NCBI GenBank assembly: GCA_024277995.1
Contig: JAJRUD010000016.1
Span: 1 to 44,554, forward strand
DNA from: Chloroflexota bacterium
GTDB lineage: Bacteria > Chloroflexota > Anaerolineae > Anaerolineales > E44-bin32
DNA length: 44,554 nt
Direction of reading: 5' to 3'
The position numbers and the translations under genes were made by a program. Shown in pieces: positions 28,552-38,804 of the stretch; position 1 is the first letter of the stretch; the number at the start of each line of letters is the position of its first letter. The notes below the pieces were generated by a model. That model was not told the DNA's origin and did not search any database. It worked only from the letters and a program-made list of their open reading frames with translations.

Positions 28552-30714
28552 ATGAAGCACAGAACGCTCAACATCGTCGTCATGCTCGCCTTGCTGGTGG
28601 GCATGGTGGGCAGTGCAGCGCCGGCCAAGGCCGCGCCGCCGCCGCCGGACTACAAGCCCATCGACCTGGGCCCTGAACTGCGCGAGTGGGAGCCCACTCA
28701 GGAGCGCATCCAGGGCGGCGCGACAGCCATCACGCCTGAGGAGATCAACGCGCTGGAAGCCCAGGCCCTGGCTGCAGCCGCGAGCACACCCTACTTCGAC
28801 TGCATCATCGACGCCAAGGCGTGGCTCGCGCTGGATAGCTACTACGGATACTACTTCTTCGACCTCTTCTACAAGGTGGCCGAGACGGCCGGCTCCGAGC
28901 TGTGGGTGCAGGCCGACCTGAGCTGGCCGGCGGGTGACCCGCGACCCACGCCCATGGTCACCTGTGAGCAGGCCACTTACTTGCTGGGCGAGTTCGATAA
29001 CAACATCAACCCAACCGAGGTGAGCTTCTTCGGCCCGCCTGACTCCCACGACGGCAGCGCCTCGCTGCTGGAGGCCTGGGGCTACGTCCCGCCCGGCTAC
29101 TATGCCGACTCGGCCGGCCGTCAGGTTGTTCTGGTCTCCAACGTCCGGGACGACAACTACTACGACCCCAGCTATCCCAACTACATCGCCGGCTTCTACT
29201 CGCCCACCTTCGAGGCCTACTTCGACCGCAACATCATGAACATCGACGCCTACGACTGGGAGAACCGCGTCGGGCCTGACGGCACGCGCCCCTACCTCTA
29301 CGAAGGCGTCTTCGCGCACGAGTACCAGCACCTGCTGCACGACGACTACGACTGGGACGAGGAGAACTGGATCAACGAAGGTCTCTCCATGTTCGCCGAG
29401 TTCCTCACCGGCTATGTGGTGGGGAACGACGCCTACAGCACCTTCGAAGCCTACCCGGAGAACTCGCTGGTGGTCTGGGGCGATCAAGGCGGGCGTGAGA
29501 TCGTCGCCGACTACGGCATCGCCTTCCTCTTCCAGATGTACCTCTACGAGCAGTTCGGCCCCGGGTTCATCCAGGCCGAGTTCCACAACCAGGACAACGG
29601 TATCACCTCCATCAACTCCACCCTGGGAGCCCTGAACCTCAAGAAGCGTGACTTCGCCGATCTCTATCACGACTTCTCCGTGGCGGTGCTGATCGACCAG
29701 ACGAAGGAGAAGCACGGCCGCTACGGCTTCCAGAACCTGGAGGTGGGCATCGACATCGGCACGCCCGACGCGCCCAACCCCGAGGCCTACGACACCCCTG
29801 GCGCGCCCCCCTGGGGAGCCGACTACATCTGGATCAGCGGCGACCCCGAGAAGCTGGAGAAGATCACCTTCAACGGCGTCGACTACTCCACCTTCCCCAC
29901 CGCATGGACTTCAACCACTCTGGCCAGCGGGGACACCGTGCTCTGGAGCGGTACGGGTGACCTGATCGACAACTGGGCCATCTTCCCGGCGACGGGCGGC
30001 GGCACGCTGACCTTCGATACCTACTGGGACATCGAAGAATACTGGGACTTCGGTTTCGTGCAGGTGTCCACCGACGGCGGCCATACCTGGACCAGCCTGG
30101 CCAACGAATACACGACGGACGTGCACGCCCCGAACGCCCATCCGGACATCGTGGCCAACCTGCCCGGTCTGACCGGCTGGAGCGGCGATTGGGTGACCAT
30201 GAGCTTCGACCTGAGCCCCTACGCCGGGCAGAACATCCTGGTCGCTTTCCGCTACATGACCGACTGGGCCACCACCTACGGTGGCTGGTACATCGACAAC
30301 GTCTACGTCGACGGCACTCTGATCTCTGACGGCACCGATGCCTCGGTCTTCAAGGACATCACCGAGATCCTGCCCATCAACAACAACTTCACGGTGACCT
30401 TCGTCGGCATGGAGGCCAAGAAGCACGGGGGGATGAAGTACAAGGTCTACACCATGAAGCTGGATGACGTGACCGAGCAGGGGCAGATGGAACTTGAGAA
30501 GGTGCTCAAGAAGTCCAACGCTGCGGTCATGCTGGTGACCTTCGATGCCCCCGAGGGCTTCAGCCAGTACGCTGACTACGAGTACTCCTTCACCTTCGAA
30601 GACGATGGCCCGGAGAAGGAGAAGAAGCACCACGAGAAGCATGAGGTCCCCGACAATCCCAATGACGACGGTGACGACGACCATGGAGGAGGCATGGGGC
30701 ACGATCGAGACTGA
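28552..30714 (+). CDS. Secreted zinc metallopeptidase with immune inhibitor A-like C-terminal region
   Basis: Signal peptide; HEYQHLLHDDYDWDEENWINEGLSMFAEFLTG (HExxH + downstream Glu); FVQVSTDGGHTWTSLANE...LSPYAGQNILVAFRYMTDWATTYGGWYIDNVYVDG domain. Confidence 0.8.
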   Translation: MKHRTLNIVVMLALLVGMVGSAAPAKAAPPPPDYKPIDLGPELREWEPTQERIQGGATAITPEEINALEAQALAAAASTPYFDCIIDAKAWLALDSYYGYYFFDLFYKVAETAGSELWVQADLSWPAGDPRPTPMVTCEQATYLLGEFDNNINPTEVSFFGPPDSHDGSASLLEAWGYVPPGYYADSAGRQVVLVSNVRDDNYYDPSYPNYIAGFYSPTFEAYFDRNIMNIDAYDWENRVGPDGTRPYLYEGVFAHEYQHLLHDDYDWDEENWINEGLSMFAEFLTGYVVGNDAYSTFEAYPENSLVVWGDQGGREIVADYGIAFLFQMYLYEQFGPGFIQAEFHNQDNGITSINSTLGALNLKKRDFADLYHDFSVAVLIDQTKEKHGRYGFQNLEVGIDIGTPDAPNPEAYDTPGAPPWGADYIWISGDPEKLEKITFNGVDYSTFPTAWTSTTLASGDTVLWSGTGDLIDNWAIFPATGGGTLTFDTYWDIEEYWDFGFVQVSTDGGHTWTSLANEYTTDVHAPNAHPDIVANLPGLTGWSGDWVTMSFDLSPYAGQNILVAFRYMTDWATTYGGWYIDNVYVDGTLISDGTDASVFKDITEILPINNNFTVTFVGMEAKKHGGMKYKVYTMKLDDVTEQGQMELEKVLKKSNAAVMLVTFDAPEGFSQYADYEYSFTFEDDGPEKEKKHHEKHEVPDNPNDDGDDDHGGGMGHDRD

Positions 30715-30742
30715 TTGAAGCCTCCCTTCACGGGAAGAAAAG

Positions 30743-30768
30743 GAGCCCGCCTGTTCGCAGGCGGGCTC
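30743..30768. terminator. Bidirectional terminator between convergent genes
   Basis: GAGCCCGCCTG-TTCG-CAGGCGGGCTC, with A-rich sequence on one side and TT on the other. Confidence 0.85.
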
Positions 30769-30788
30769 TTGCTGTGCCGCCCAGGGGA

Positions 30789-31346
30789 TCAGGGCGTTGG
30801 GCTGGGGATGGGCTCCACCGGCATCCAGGGCTGGCCGTCCTTGATGTCGTCTCCGACGGGCAGACGCGGCATGGCGGGCGGCGTGCCCTCCATCCCGGGA
30901 CCGCCGGTCATCGCTGGGCAATAGACGACGTTAGCCTCCTGGTCGGCATGATAGGGGTATCGCTCACCCTGGGCTTCGAGCAGGATGCGGAATCCCGGCG
31001 TGATCACCTGCAGGTAGTCCATCCCTGGCTGCGGGCAGCCCAGGCTGGAGTCTGGCCACTCCACCGCCTCGATGCTCACCACGCGCACCTGCGCCTCCGA
31101 TATCCCGAGCCGAGAGGCGAGGTCGGCGACGGCGCGGGCGACGGGCTCGGAGGCGCCGGAGTCCAGCACCAGGGCCGGCGGCGCCTCGGTCTCAATAACA
31201 ATGGAAGCGTCCCCCTCGCTCCTCTGCGGCTCGACAGGCGATTCCGCAGGCAACAGGGTTGGAGTCGCACCGCCAGCCGGGGAGCAAGCCGCCAGGATCC
31301 CCAGGAGAAGGGCGAGAGCAATCGCGTATCGAGCTTGCATGGGCAT
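30789..31346 (-). CDS. Lipoprotein of unknown function
   Basis: MPMQARYAIALALLLGILAACS lipobox; conserved-looking WPDSSLGCPQPGMDYLQVITPGFRILLEAQGERYPYHAD motif. Confidence 0.75.
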   Translation of the reverse strand: MPMQARYAIALALLLGILAACSPAGGATPTLLPAESPVEPQRSEGDASIVIETEAPPALVLDSGASEPVARAVADLASRLGISEAQVRVVSIEAVEWPDSSLGCPQPGMDYLQVITPGFRILLEAQGERYPYHADQEANVVYCPAMTGGPGMEGTPPAMPRLPVGDDIKDGQPWMPVEPIPSPTP

Positions 31347-31695
31347 CTCCTTATCAATCCGCACGGTCTCTGATCAAAGGACGTCAGAGCAGCGGAAAAG
31401 GTTCCCGCCGGCGCGCTTGCACCTTTGAAGATACTGCGCTGCGGCCGGATCGTCAACGCCCTGGCCCCGGACTGCACCTCTCGCGCAGCGCGCTTGCTAT
31501 CCATCCACCCCCTGGGGACTATTGCCTCCCGTCGTCCTTATGCTGTAGCATGCCCCGTGATGACCTTGATGATGGAACGTGGACCTCGCACACAGTGCCG
31601 GTCGGAATGAGCTTCGTCTTGAGAGAGATTCCGGGTTGCGGTGTGCCATGTCGCCAGTGCAACGCACGGTGCCCGGCACGGCGGAGGGCGGAGGA

Positions 31696-33237
31696 ATGAG
31701 GCGATGCCTCCTGGCGTTGTTTGTCGTGCTTCTCGTGTTTGCGGCCCCCACGCCGTCGGCGGTGAGCGCTGAGGGTGATTGGGAGTCGCTCGCTCCGGGT
31801 ATCACCTATCGGGAGTTCCGCCTTCCCGGCCCCAACAACGCATACGTGGCGCGCATGGACCGAGGCGAGCCCACCGTGATCCTGGAGAGCGCCATCGCCC
31901 AGGGCAGCCTGGCGGAGGGGACGGAAACGGTGCGCTCGATGGCGGCGCGCTACGATCAGACCATCAGCGCCTGGGGCGGAACCTGGGGCGCGCGCAACTC
32001 GGTCGTGGTGGCCATCAATGGCTCCTTCTTCGACCCTGAGACGGGCATACCCGAGACGGGGGTCATCCAATCGGGCTGGTACGCCAAGCGTTTCGATGAC
32101 CTGGGTGGGGGCAGCGGCTTCGTGTGGACGCAGGACCGGCGTGCCTTCGTGGGGGGCTGTGTGGTCCACCTGCCTGAGAATCAGCTCATCACCTTTCCCG
32201 TCCAGGGTGAAACCTTCAGGATCAGACGCATCAACGACGCGCGCCGGGACCAGGGCTTCGTGCTTTACACACCGCAGTTCGGACCGCGCACGCCGGAAGG
32301 CGAGCCGCGTGTCGAGGTCCTGGTCGAGATGAGCAGGCCGGCGGGCGTGGTTCCGCCTCCCGGCGCATCCTGGGGTGTGGTGAAACAGGTGCGCAGCGGG
32401 CAGGGCGGCATGGTCATCCTCTTCGGCCACGCCGTGCTCTCCGCAGGGCCGATCTTCGGCTCCTGGCTGCGGGACAACCTGCGGCCAGGCGATCTGGTGG
32501 GTCTCTCCATGGAGGTCACCCATCTCGACGCGAGCTGCCGATCGCGTGCGCGACAGGATTGGACCCTGGCTTATGCCAGTATCGGCGGCAGCTTCTACTT
32601 CCTCAGGGACGGCCGCCTGCGGGAATTCGACGACCCCGGCGCCACCAGCCGTCACCCGCGCAGCGCAGTGTGCTTCAACGAGGCCTTTATCTACTTCGTG
32701 GTCGTCGACGGCCGCGACCCCGGTGTGAGCGAAGGGATGACCATCGGCGAACTGGGGTTGTTCTGCCGGGACAAGCTGGGGGCGAAGTGGGGGCTCAACC
32801 AGGATGGCGGCGGCTCGTCCACCATGGTGGTCAACAGCGAGGTGCGCAACGTGCCCTCCGACGGTCATGAGCGGGAGGTCGCCAACGGGCTGATGATGGT
32901 GGTCGTCGAGCCGGCATCGAGATCGACAGCCTTCCAGGAGGGGCAGAAGGTGTGGGCGGTCGGGACGGCGGAGCTGCGCTCGGGCCCGGGGCCGGATTCT
33001 CCGGTGCTGGCCGTGCTCTCCCGGGGTGCGCAGGGACGCGTGGCCTCCTCCATGAGCCGCGTCCAGGGGATCCTGGCCAAGGGAACATACTGGTGGCTGG
33101 TGGCCTTCGGCGAGACTGAAGGCTGGGTGCGCGAAGATTCCCTCGCCGGCGGGAATCCTGGGGGCGTCGGGTTCTCTCCGCGAAACCTCTCGACGAGCCA
33201 ATGCGCGTGGTCGCAAGCTCTCGGCATCGATGGATGA
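31696..33237 (+). CDS. Secreted phosphodiester glycosidase (NAGPA-like) with C-terminal SH3b-like domain
   Basis: VVVAINGSFFDPETGIPETGVIQSGWY and LGAKWGLNQDGGGSSTMVVN NAGPA signatures; VWAVGTAELRSGPGPDSPVLAVL SH3b-like; signal peptide. Confidence 0.85.
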   Translation: MRRCLLALFVVLLVFAAPTPSAVSAEGDWESLAPGITYREFRLPGPNNAYVARMDRGEPTVILESAIAQGSLAEGTETVRSMAARYDQTISAWGGTWGARNSVVVAINGSFFDPETGIPETGVIQSGWYAKRFDDLGGGSGFVWTQDRRAFVGGCVVHLPENQLITFPVQGETFRIRRINDARRDQGFVLYTPQFGPRTPEGEPRVEVLVEMSRPAGVVPPPGASWGVVKQVRSGQGGMVILFGHAVLSAGPIFGSWLRDNLRPGDLVGLSMEVTHLDASCRSRARQDWTLAYASIGGSFYFLRDGRLREFDDPGATSRHPRSAVCFNEAFIYFVVVDGRDPGVSEGMTIGELGLFCRDKLGAKWGLNQDGGGSSTMVVNSEVRNVPSDGHEREVANGLMMVVVEPASRSTAFQEGQKVWAVGTAELRSGPGPDSPVLAVLSRGAQGRVASSMSRVQGILAKGTYWWLVAFGETEGWVREDSLAGGNPGGVGFSPRNLSTSQCAWSQALGIDG

Positions 33238-33395
33238 AGCTTCTACGCCTCTCTCAGAGGCTGTCAGGAACTTTTCGATAGCATCCTGAGAGAGATTTCA
33301 AGCCCTGCGCGTGGCACCATGGTCCCGGCCGGCGCAAGCCGCCGTCTGCGGGCGGACGGCTGGGTCCGTGCGTCGGGTGACCAAGGGAGGTGACC

Positions 33396-35027
33396 ATGGA
33401 TGAGCGAGGGGCCGTGATGAATGATGAGCGGGAAGGCCCTGTGAAAGTGGGCCTGCGCGATCCGCTGCGCGTGACGATGCTCGCGCTGTTGGTAGGACTG
33501 GGCGTGGAGGTGCTCTTCCACGGGCACCCGCCGGGGATATCGTTCCCGCTGTGGGCCTCGATCGCCCTGACGGCGCTCTTCGCGGCGGCGCGCCTCGAGC
33601 GCGTTCGGCCGGCGGGCGGCGCCTACGCGTTGGCGCTGCTGATCCTGATCCTCGCCAGCCTGATGGCGATGCGCCTGGAACCGATGGGCGTGTTCCTGGC
33701 TGTGGCCTCCAGCCTGAGCCTCTTCGGCCTGCTGGTGCGCTCCTTCCGCCGGGGGCGCATCGTCGACTGCGGCTGGCTGGATTTCGGCCTGGCGCTCATC
33801 TGGGTTCCGCTGGAGGCGTGGATCCGGCCATGGCTGCCATTGCGCGCAGCCGGACGTCAGTTGTTCGGCGAGCGGGGGACGCGCAGCAAGGCGATGGCCC
33901 TGCTGCGGGGCGTGCTGCTCGCCGTCCCTTTCCTGGTCCTCTTCACGGCGCTGCTGGCGTCTGCTGACCTGGTTTTCGGCGATCGAGTCGAAGCGGCCCT
34001 GCGGTTCCTGGACCTGGAACGCCTGGCGGATTGGGTCGGCAGGGGCCTGGTGGTGGTCGTGAGCGGCACCTTCGCGCTGGGTGCGATGGCGGTCGCGCTG
34101 CGGGAGCGTGAAGCCCGGCGCAGCGCGGAGCACAAGCCCCTCATTGCGCCCTTCCTGGGGGCCATCGAGGCGGCGGTTGTGCTGGCCATGGTAGACCTCC
34201 TCTTCGCGGCCTTCGTGATCGTGCAATTCACCTACCTCTTCGGCGGCCGCGCCAACATCCATGCCGCGGGCTATACCTATGCCGAATACGCGCGCCGGGG
34301 GTTCGGCGAGCTGGTGGCGGTAGCGGTCCTTTCGCTGGCTTTGATCTACGCGCTGGCGGTGGTGGGGCGGAGCGAAGGGCGCGGCGGGCGGAAGGTCTTC
34401 AAGGGGCTGGCCACGCTGCTGGTGTTGCTGATGGGCACCATTCTTGCCTCTTCGCTGAAGCGGTTGCTGCTCTATGAGAGCGCCTATGGTTTCACCCGCC
34501 TGCGCACCTACACACACGTGGCCATATTCTGGATGGCAGCCCTCTTTCTTGCCTTTCTGGTGTTGTTGCATGTGGGGCAAATGCGGCGCTTTGCGCTGGC
34601 CGTGGCCCTGGTGGCGCTGGGCTTCACGTTGAATCTGAACCTGATGAACGTGGATGCCTTCATCGTGCATCACAACGCGTCGCGGCTGGCTGATGGAGGG
34701 GATCTCGACGTGCATTACCTGGCGACTCTATCCGAGGATGCCGTGCCCGCCCTGGTGGAGCTCGCGCGCCGGGCGCCTGCGCCGGTGCAGGACGAACTGC
34801 TGCCGCAACTGGCGTGCTGGCGGAGGCAACTGAGAGAACGCGTGGCGCGGTTGAGCTGGCAAGCGACCCATCTTTCCCGCGAGCGGGCGATGGCGGAACT
34901 GGACTCGCTTGAAGGGGTGTTGCAGTCCTATTACCCGCGTCGCGATCGACATGGTCTCTGGGAGGTGCTGGTGCAGGGCGAAAGCAGGCTTTGTGATCGT
35001 CAGGATTGGCGCGCCGGCCTGGATTGA
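33396..35027 (+). CDS. Multi-pass membrane protein, DUF4173/DUF4153-like
   Basis: Many TM helices; FTALLASADLVFGDRVEAAL and RLLLYESAYGFTRLRTYTHVAIFWMAALF segments typical of the family. Confidence 0.75.
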   Translation: MDERGAVMNDEREGPVKVGLRDPLRVTMLALLVGLGVEVLFHGHPPGISFPLWASIALTALFAAARLERVRPAGGAYALALLILILASLMAMRLEPMGVFLAVASSLSLFGLLVRSFRRGRIVDCGWLDFGLALIWVPLEAWIRPWLPLRAAGRQLFGERGTRSKAMALLRGVLLAVPFLVLFTALLASADLVFGDRVEAALRFLDLERLADWVGRGLVVVVSGTFALGAMAVALREREARRSAEHKPLIAPFLGAIEAAVVLAMVDLLFAAFVIVQFTYLFGGRANIHAAGYTYAEYARRGFGELVAVAVLSLALIYALAVVGRSEGRGGRKVFKGLATLLVLLMGTILASSLKRLLLYESAYGFTRLRTYTHVAIFWMAALFLAFLVLLHVGQMRRFALAVALVALGFTLNLNLMNVDAFIVHHNASRLADGGDLDVHYLATLSEDAVPALVELARRAPAPVQDELLPQLACWRRQLRERVARLSWQATHLSRERAMAELDSLEGVLQSYYPRRDRHGLWEVLVQGESRLCDRQDWRAGLD

Positions 35028-35060
35028 CCTCATCGTTCAAGCACCTTGTCGACTTCATCG

Positions 35061-35126
35061 GCCCTCGCCATCCTTCGACAGGCTCAGGATGGCGAGGGCT
35101 GCAGTGTGCCCTGAGCCTGTCGAAGG
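35061..35126. repeat. Nested, mutually exclusive inverted repeats (REP-like dispersed element)
   Basis: GCCCTCGCCATCC(35061-35073)/GGATGGCGAGGGC(35087-35099) and CCTTCGACAGGCTCAGG(35072-35088)/CCTGAGCCTGTCGAAGG(35110-35126). Confidence 0.85.
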
Positions 35127-35495
35127 GTGGGCTGCGCGATACGCGGCATTCGGCCATGTAATGACGGTTGTACGACAGCGCGGGCTGCACTACCTCCCGG
35201 GATGGGAGCCCCGAGGGGTCCAGGACGCGGCGCATGGCGTGGGAGTCACGGGTCACCCTGAGCCCCGCGGAGGACGGCCGGAGAACAGTACGAGATCACC
35301 TTGTGGCCTCCGCCAGGGGGCATTTTGTGACCGCGGCACGTCGATGCCCGCAATGTAAGGGGATTGCAAGGCGTCCGGCAGCCTTTCTCCAGGTAGACTG
35401 GGTAGGAGTCGAAGCGAGCGCTCGTACGAGATGCTGTTCCGGAGGGCTCGCTGCTGCCCATTTCGTGCCCGTCCGTCGGGAGAGGCTTCGACCAC

Positions 35496-37973
35496 TTGAC
35501 CTGGCAGTACATTCCCTTCATGGCCCTGGCGATCGCGGTCACCGTGATCGCCTCCACGGTGGTCTTTCTGGCCAGCCGGCGAACGCGCGTCGCGGAAGCG
35601 CGCCCGCTTTCGATGCTGGCGGCCGGTGTGGGATTCTGGTCTTTGGCCTACGTCCTGTCCCTGGTGTCGACCGGCCTGAGCCAGAAGCTGTTCTGGTTGC
35701 GGATGGCGAATCTGGGGGCTGTTGCCGTACCCACCGTCTGGCTGATCTTCGCCTGGTATCACACCGGCCGCAGAGACCGCCTCACTTGGCGGTGGGCTTT
35801 TCTGCTGGCCGTGGAACCTCTCATCACTCTGGCCCTGGTCTGGACCGACGAGGCGCACCATCTGGTATGGTCCGACTTGAAAATCGTGCATCTGCGAGGT
35901 GTCGAGTTGCTCGCGGCGGCGCATGGCCCCTGGTTCTGGTTGAACGCGGGCTACTCCTACCTGCTACTGACCTTTGCTTCCTGGATTCTGCTCAAGCACG
36001 CCCTTCGGTCGCATGGTGTATACCGGCGGCAGACGCTGACCATATTGGCGGCCTCTCTCGTTCCATGGTTATCCAGCTCGACCTACATCTTCGGCCTGGG
36101 GCCTCTGCCCACGGTGGATCTGACGCCCTTCGCCTTCGGCATCAGCGGGATCACCCTCGGATGGGCGATGGTAGGGCTGCGGTATCTTGATCTCGTGCCG
36201 GTGCCACAGAACAAGATCATCGAGAACATGCCGGACGTGGTGTTGGTCCTTGACACCAAGGATCGCGTCGTTGCGCTCAGCCGAAGGGCATTGCGATACG
36301 CGCACATGCGTCCCTCGCAGGCCATCGGGCGCCCGATCCGCAGCCTCTTTCCTGACTACGTGGAGCTCATCGAGCGCCACTCCACCGCTCGCAAGGTGGA
36401 TCAGGAGGTGACCATTGATGTCGCGGGAAAGCAAACCCACTTCCACCTTCGGATCTCTCCCCTCAGTGACAGTCAGGGGAGATTGACGGGGAAACTGGTG
36501 GTGATGCGGGACATCACGGCCCGCAAGCAGGCGGAGAGTGCGTTGCTCGAGATCCATCGCGACCTGGAAGCGCGCATTCAGCAGCGGACGGCGGAGCTGC
36601 GGCAATCCAACGAACAGTTGGAACGCGAGGTCGAGCGGCGGAAGCGTATGGAAGAGCAACTGCTGCACGACGCCCTGCACGACGCGTTGACCGGGCTGCC
36701 TAACAGAGTGCTCTTCATGGACCGACTGGGCCAGGCCCTGGCGCGCTCGAAGCGCTTCCCCAGCGCCCGCTTCGCGGTGCTCTTCGTGGACCTGGACCGC
36801 TTCAAGGTGGTCAACGACAGCCTGGGCCATGCAAGCGGAGACGCGTTGCTGATCTCCACGGCGCGCAGGTTGGAGCGCAGCCTGCGCGAGGGGGACACGG
36901 TGGCCAGGCTGGGTGGGGATGAGTTCGCCGTCCTGTTGACCGATGTCCGTGGAATCTCGGATGCCACCCGCGTCGCCTATCGCATCCAGCGCGATTTGGC
37001 GGCGCCTTTCTGTATCGACCTGAACGAGATCTACGTCACGGCCAGCATCGGGGTGGCAATGGGGGGCAGGGAGTATGCCAGCCCCGATGATCTGCTGCGC
37101 GATGCCGATACGGCCATGTATCGTGCAAAGGCGCAGGGCCGCGCCTGCTACGCCGTCTTCGATCAGGCTATGCACGAGCAGGCGGTGGCGCGCATGAGCC
37201 TGGAGACGGACCTGAGGCGGGCCGTGGAGCGCGGCGAGTTCATGCTCCACTATCAGCCCTTCTTCGCGCTGGGGGCGCGCCTGCTGCAGGGGTTCGAGGC
37301 ACTCTTGCGCTGGGAACATCCCCGGCAAGGGTTGATCTACCCCGCCGATTTCATCCCTATGACCGAGGAGACCGGGCTGATCGTGCCCCTGGGACGCTGG
37401 GTGCTCCTGGAAGCCTGCCGCCAGTTGATGGAATGGCAGGCGGCTTATCCCGGCTGTGAGGAGCTCACGATCAGTGTCAACCTGTCGCCGCGGCAGCTCA
37501 TCCAGGCCGATCTGGCCGATCAGGTTCGGGGCGTACTCGAGGAGACGGGAGTGCAGGCAGAGCGCCTGACCCTGGAGATCACCGAGGGGGCGGTCATGGG
37601 AGACCCGGAAGCGGCGGAGATGGTGCTGCGCGACCTGAAGGCGCTGGGAGTGCGGCTTGCCATCGATGATTTCGGCAAGGGCTATTCCTCGCTGGGTACC
37701 TTCTATCGTCTGCCGGTCGACGTGCTCAAGATCGACCGCTCCTTCGTCTCGCCGCGCGGCGGGCAAGGCAAGGAGACGGAGATCATCCGGGCCATCGTGG
37801 CGCTAGCTCAGGGATTGACAAAGGTGGTCATCGCCGAGGGGGTGGAGACTGAGGCTCAATTGCGCCAACTGGAAGATTTGGGCTGCGGTCTGGTTCAGGG
37901 GTTCCTGACGGGCAGGCCGGTGTCCCCGGCGGAGGTGGGAGAGCTGCTGGCGGCGCGCATGGTTGTGGTCTAG
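35496..37973 (+). CDS. Membrane diguanylate cyclase/phosphodiesterase (7TM-PAS-GGDEF-EAL)
   Basis: N-terminal 7TM histidine-kinase-type region; [20 protein letters not shown] (GGDEF with RxxD I-site); [10 protein letters not shown] and [10 protein letters not shown] (EAL); TTG start. Confidence 0.93.
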   Translation: MTWQYIPFMALAIAVTVIASTVVFLASRRTRVAEARPLSMLAAGVGFWSLAYVLSLVSTGLSQKLFWLRMANLGAVAVPTVWLIFAWYHTGRRDRLTWRWAFLLAVEPLITLALVWTDEAHHLVWSDLKIVHLRGVELLAAAHGPWFWLNAGYSYLLLTFASWILLKHALRSHGVYRRQTLTILAASLVPWLSSSTYIFGLGPLPTVDLTPFAFGISGITLGWAMVGLRYLDLVPVPQNKIIENMPDVVLVLDTKDRVVALSRRALRYAHMRPSQAIGRPIRSLFPDYVELIERHSTARKVDQEVTIDVAGKQTHFHLRISPLSDSQGRLTGKLVVMRDITARKQAESALLEIHRDLEARIQQRTAELRQSNEQLEREVERRKRMEEQLLHDALHDALTGLPNRVLFMDRLGQALARSKRFPSARFAVLFVDLDRFKVVNDSLGHASGDALLISTARRLERSLREGDTVARLGGDEFAVLLTDVRGISDATRVAYRIQRDLAAPFCIDLNEIYVTASIGVAMGGREYASPDDLLRDADTAMYRAKAQGRACYAVFDQAMHEQAVARMSLETDLRRAVERGEFMLHYQPFFALGARLLQGFEALLRWEHPRQGLIYPADFIPMTEETGLIVPLGRWVLLEACRQLMEWQAAYPGCEELTISVNLSPRQLIQADLADQVRGVLEETGVQAERLTLEITEGAVMGDPEAAEMVLRDLKALGVRLAIDDFGKGYSSLGTFYRLPVDVLKIDRSFVSPRGGQGKETEIIRAIVALAQGLTKVVIAEGVETEAQLRQLEDLGCGLVQGFLTGRPVSPAEVGELLAARMVVV

Positions 37974-38048
37974 GCCGGATGCCTTCGGCGGCCTGAGGGC
38001 AGGCTCCACGGCAAGGCCACATTGGATTGAAGGGAAGCGCGTTCAAGA

Positions 38049-38082
38049 GGCGCCAACGCGGGTGTATTCCCGCGTTGGCGCC
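38049..38082. terminator. Terminator between convergent genes
   Basis: GGCGCCAACGCGGG-TGTATT-CCCGCGTTGGCGCC, 14-bp perfect stem. Confidence 0.75.
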
Positions 38083-38199
38083 TTCGCGTCTTGGTCGCGG
38101 CTTGACGACCGGGAGCGGGCTCAGCCATCAGGGGGCGATGGGATGGTGTGGAGTGGCTGTGGTGCGGGATTGCGGGAACGCCGGCCGGTGGGTGCGGGT

Positions 38200-38769
38200 T
38201 CAGGCGCGCTTCTCACCGATCACCCAGGCCGTGTGGCCTTCGCGATGGATGCGCACCTGCGCGCCCAGACGCTGCAGGCCCTCTGCCAGTCGCTCGGCCG
38301 GTTGGAAGTGGCTGCGCATGAGCAGCAGTTTTTCGGCCAGGGCCACCAGCTTGACAGCGGTGCGCCTGATATCGGGTTCTTCGATGACCAGCCGGCCTCC
38401 GGGGGCCACAACGCGCCACAATTCGTGCAGGCTGCCGGTTTGATCTCTCAGGTGGTGGAAAGCGTCGACCATGATCACGCGCGCGAAAGCGCCGCCGGGG
38501 AGGGGCAGTGCTTCCACCTCACAAGCTACCGGCAGCAGACCTGCCTTGTCGCCGGCCTGGGCGAGCATGGCGCGCGAGGCGTCGGCCACGACCACGGCGC
38601 GGGCCATGTGCTTGATCTGCTGGGCGACGCGGCCGGTGCCTCCCCCGGCGTCCAGCAGCAGGCCAGAGGTGGGAAGACCCACCAAGGAAGCGAAGAGCGC
38701 CGCGTCGGGCGGCGAGATCAGGCGGTCGTAGAGCGGTGCCAGCAGGTCGAAATGGTCAAGGCGCGGCAT
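38200..38769 (-). CDS. Class I SAM-dependent methyltransferase
   Basis: LLLDAGGGTGRVAQQI motif I, ALPLPGGAFARVIMVDAFHHL, LWRVVAPGGRLVIEEPD. Confidence 0.9.
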   Translation of the reverse strand: MPRLDHFDLLAPLYDRLISPPDAALFASLVGLPTSGLLLDAGGGTGRVAQQIKHMARAVVVADASRAMLAQAGDKAGLLPVACEVEALPLPGGAFARVIMVDAFHHLRDQTGSLHELWRVVAPGGRLVIEEPDIRRTAVKLVALAEKLLLMRSHFQPAERLAEGLQRLGAQVRIHREGHTAWVIGEKRA

Positions 38770-38804
38770 GGGTCTTCCAGGGTGCGGCGGATCTCACGGG
38801 CCTC

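Noticed and set aside
31519-34715. Minus-strand ORFs of 565 and 483 aa (31519-33216, 33264-34715)
   Set aside because: Antisense to the NAGPA-like and DUF4173-like genes; His/Arg/Gln-rich shadow translations without domain features.
36069-37766. 565-aa minus-strand ORF
   Set aside because: Antisense shadow of the PAS-GGDEF-EAL gene.
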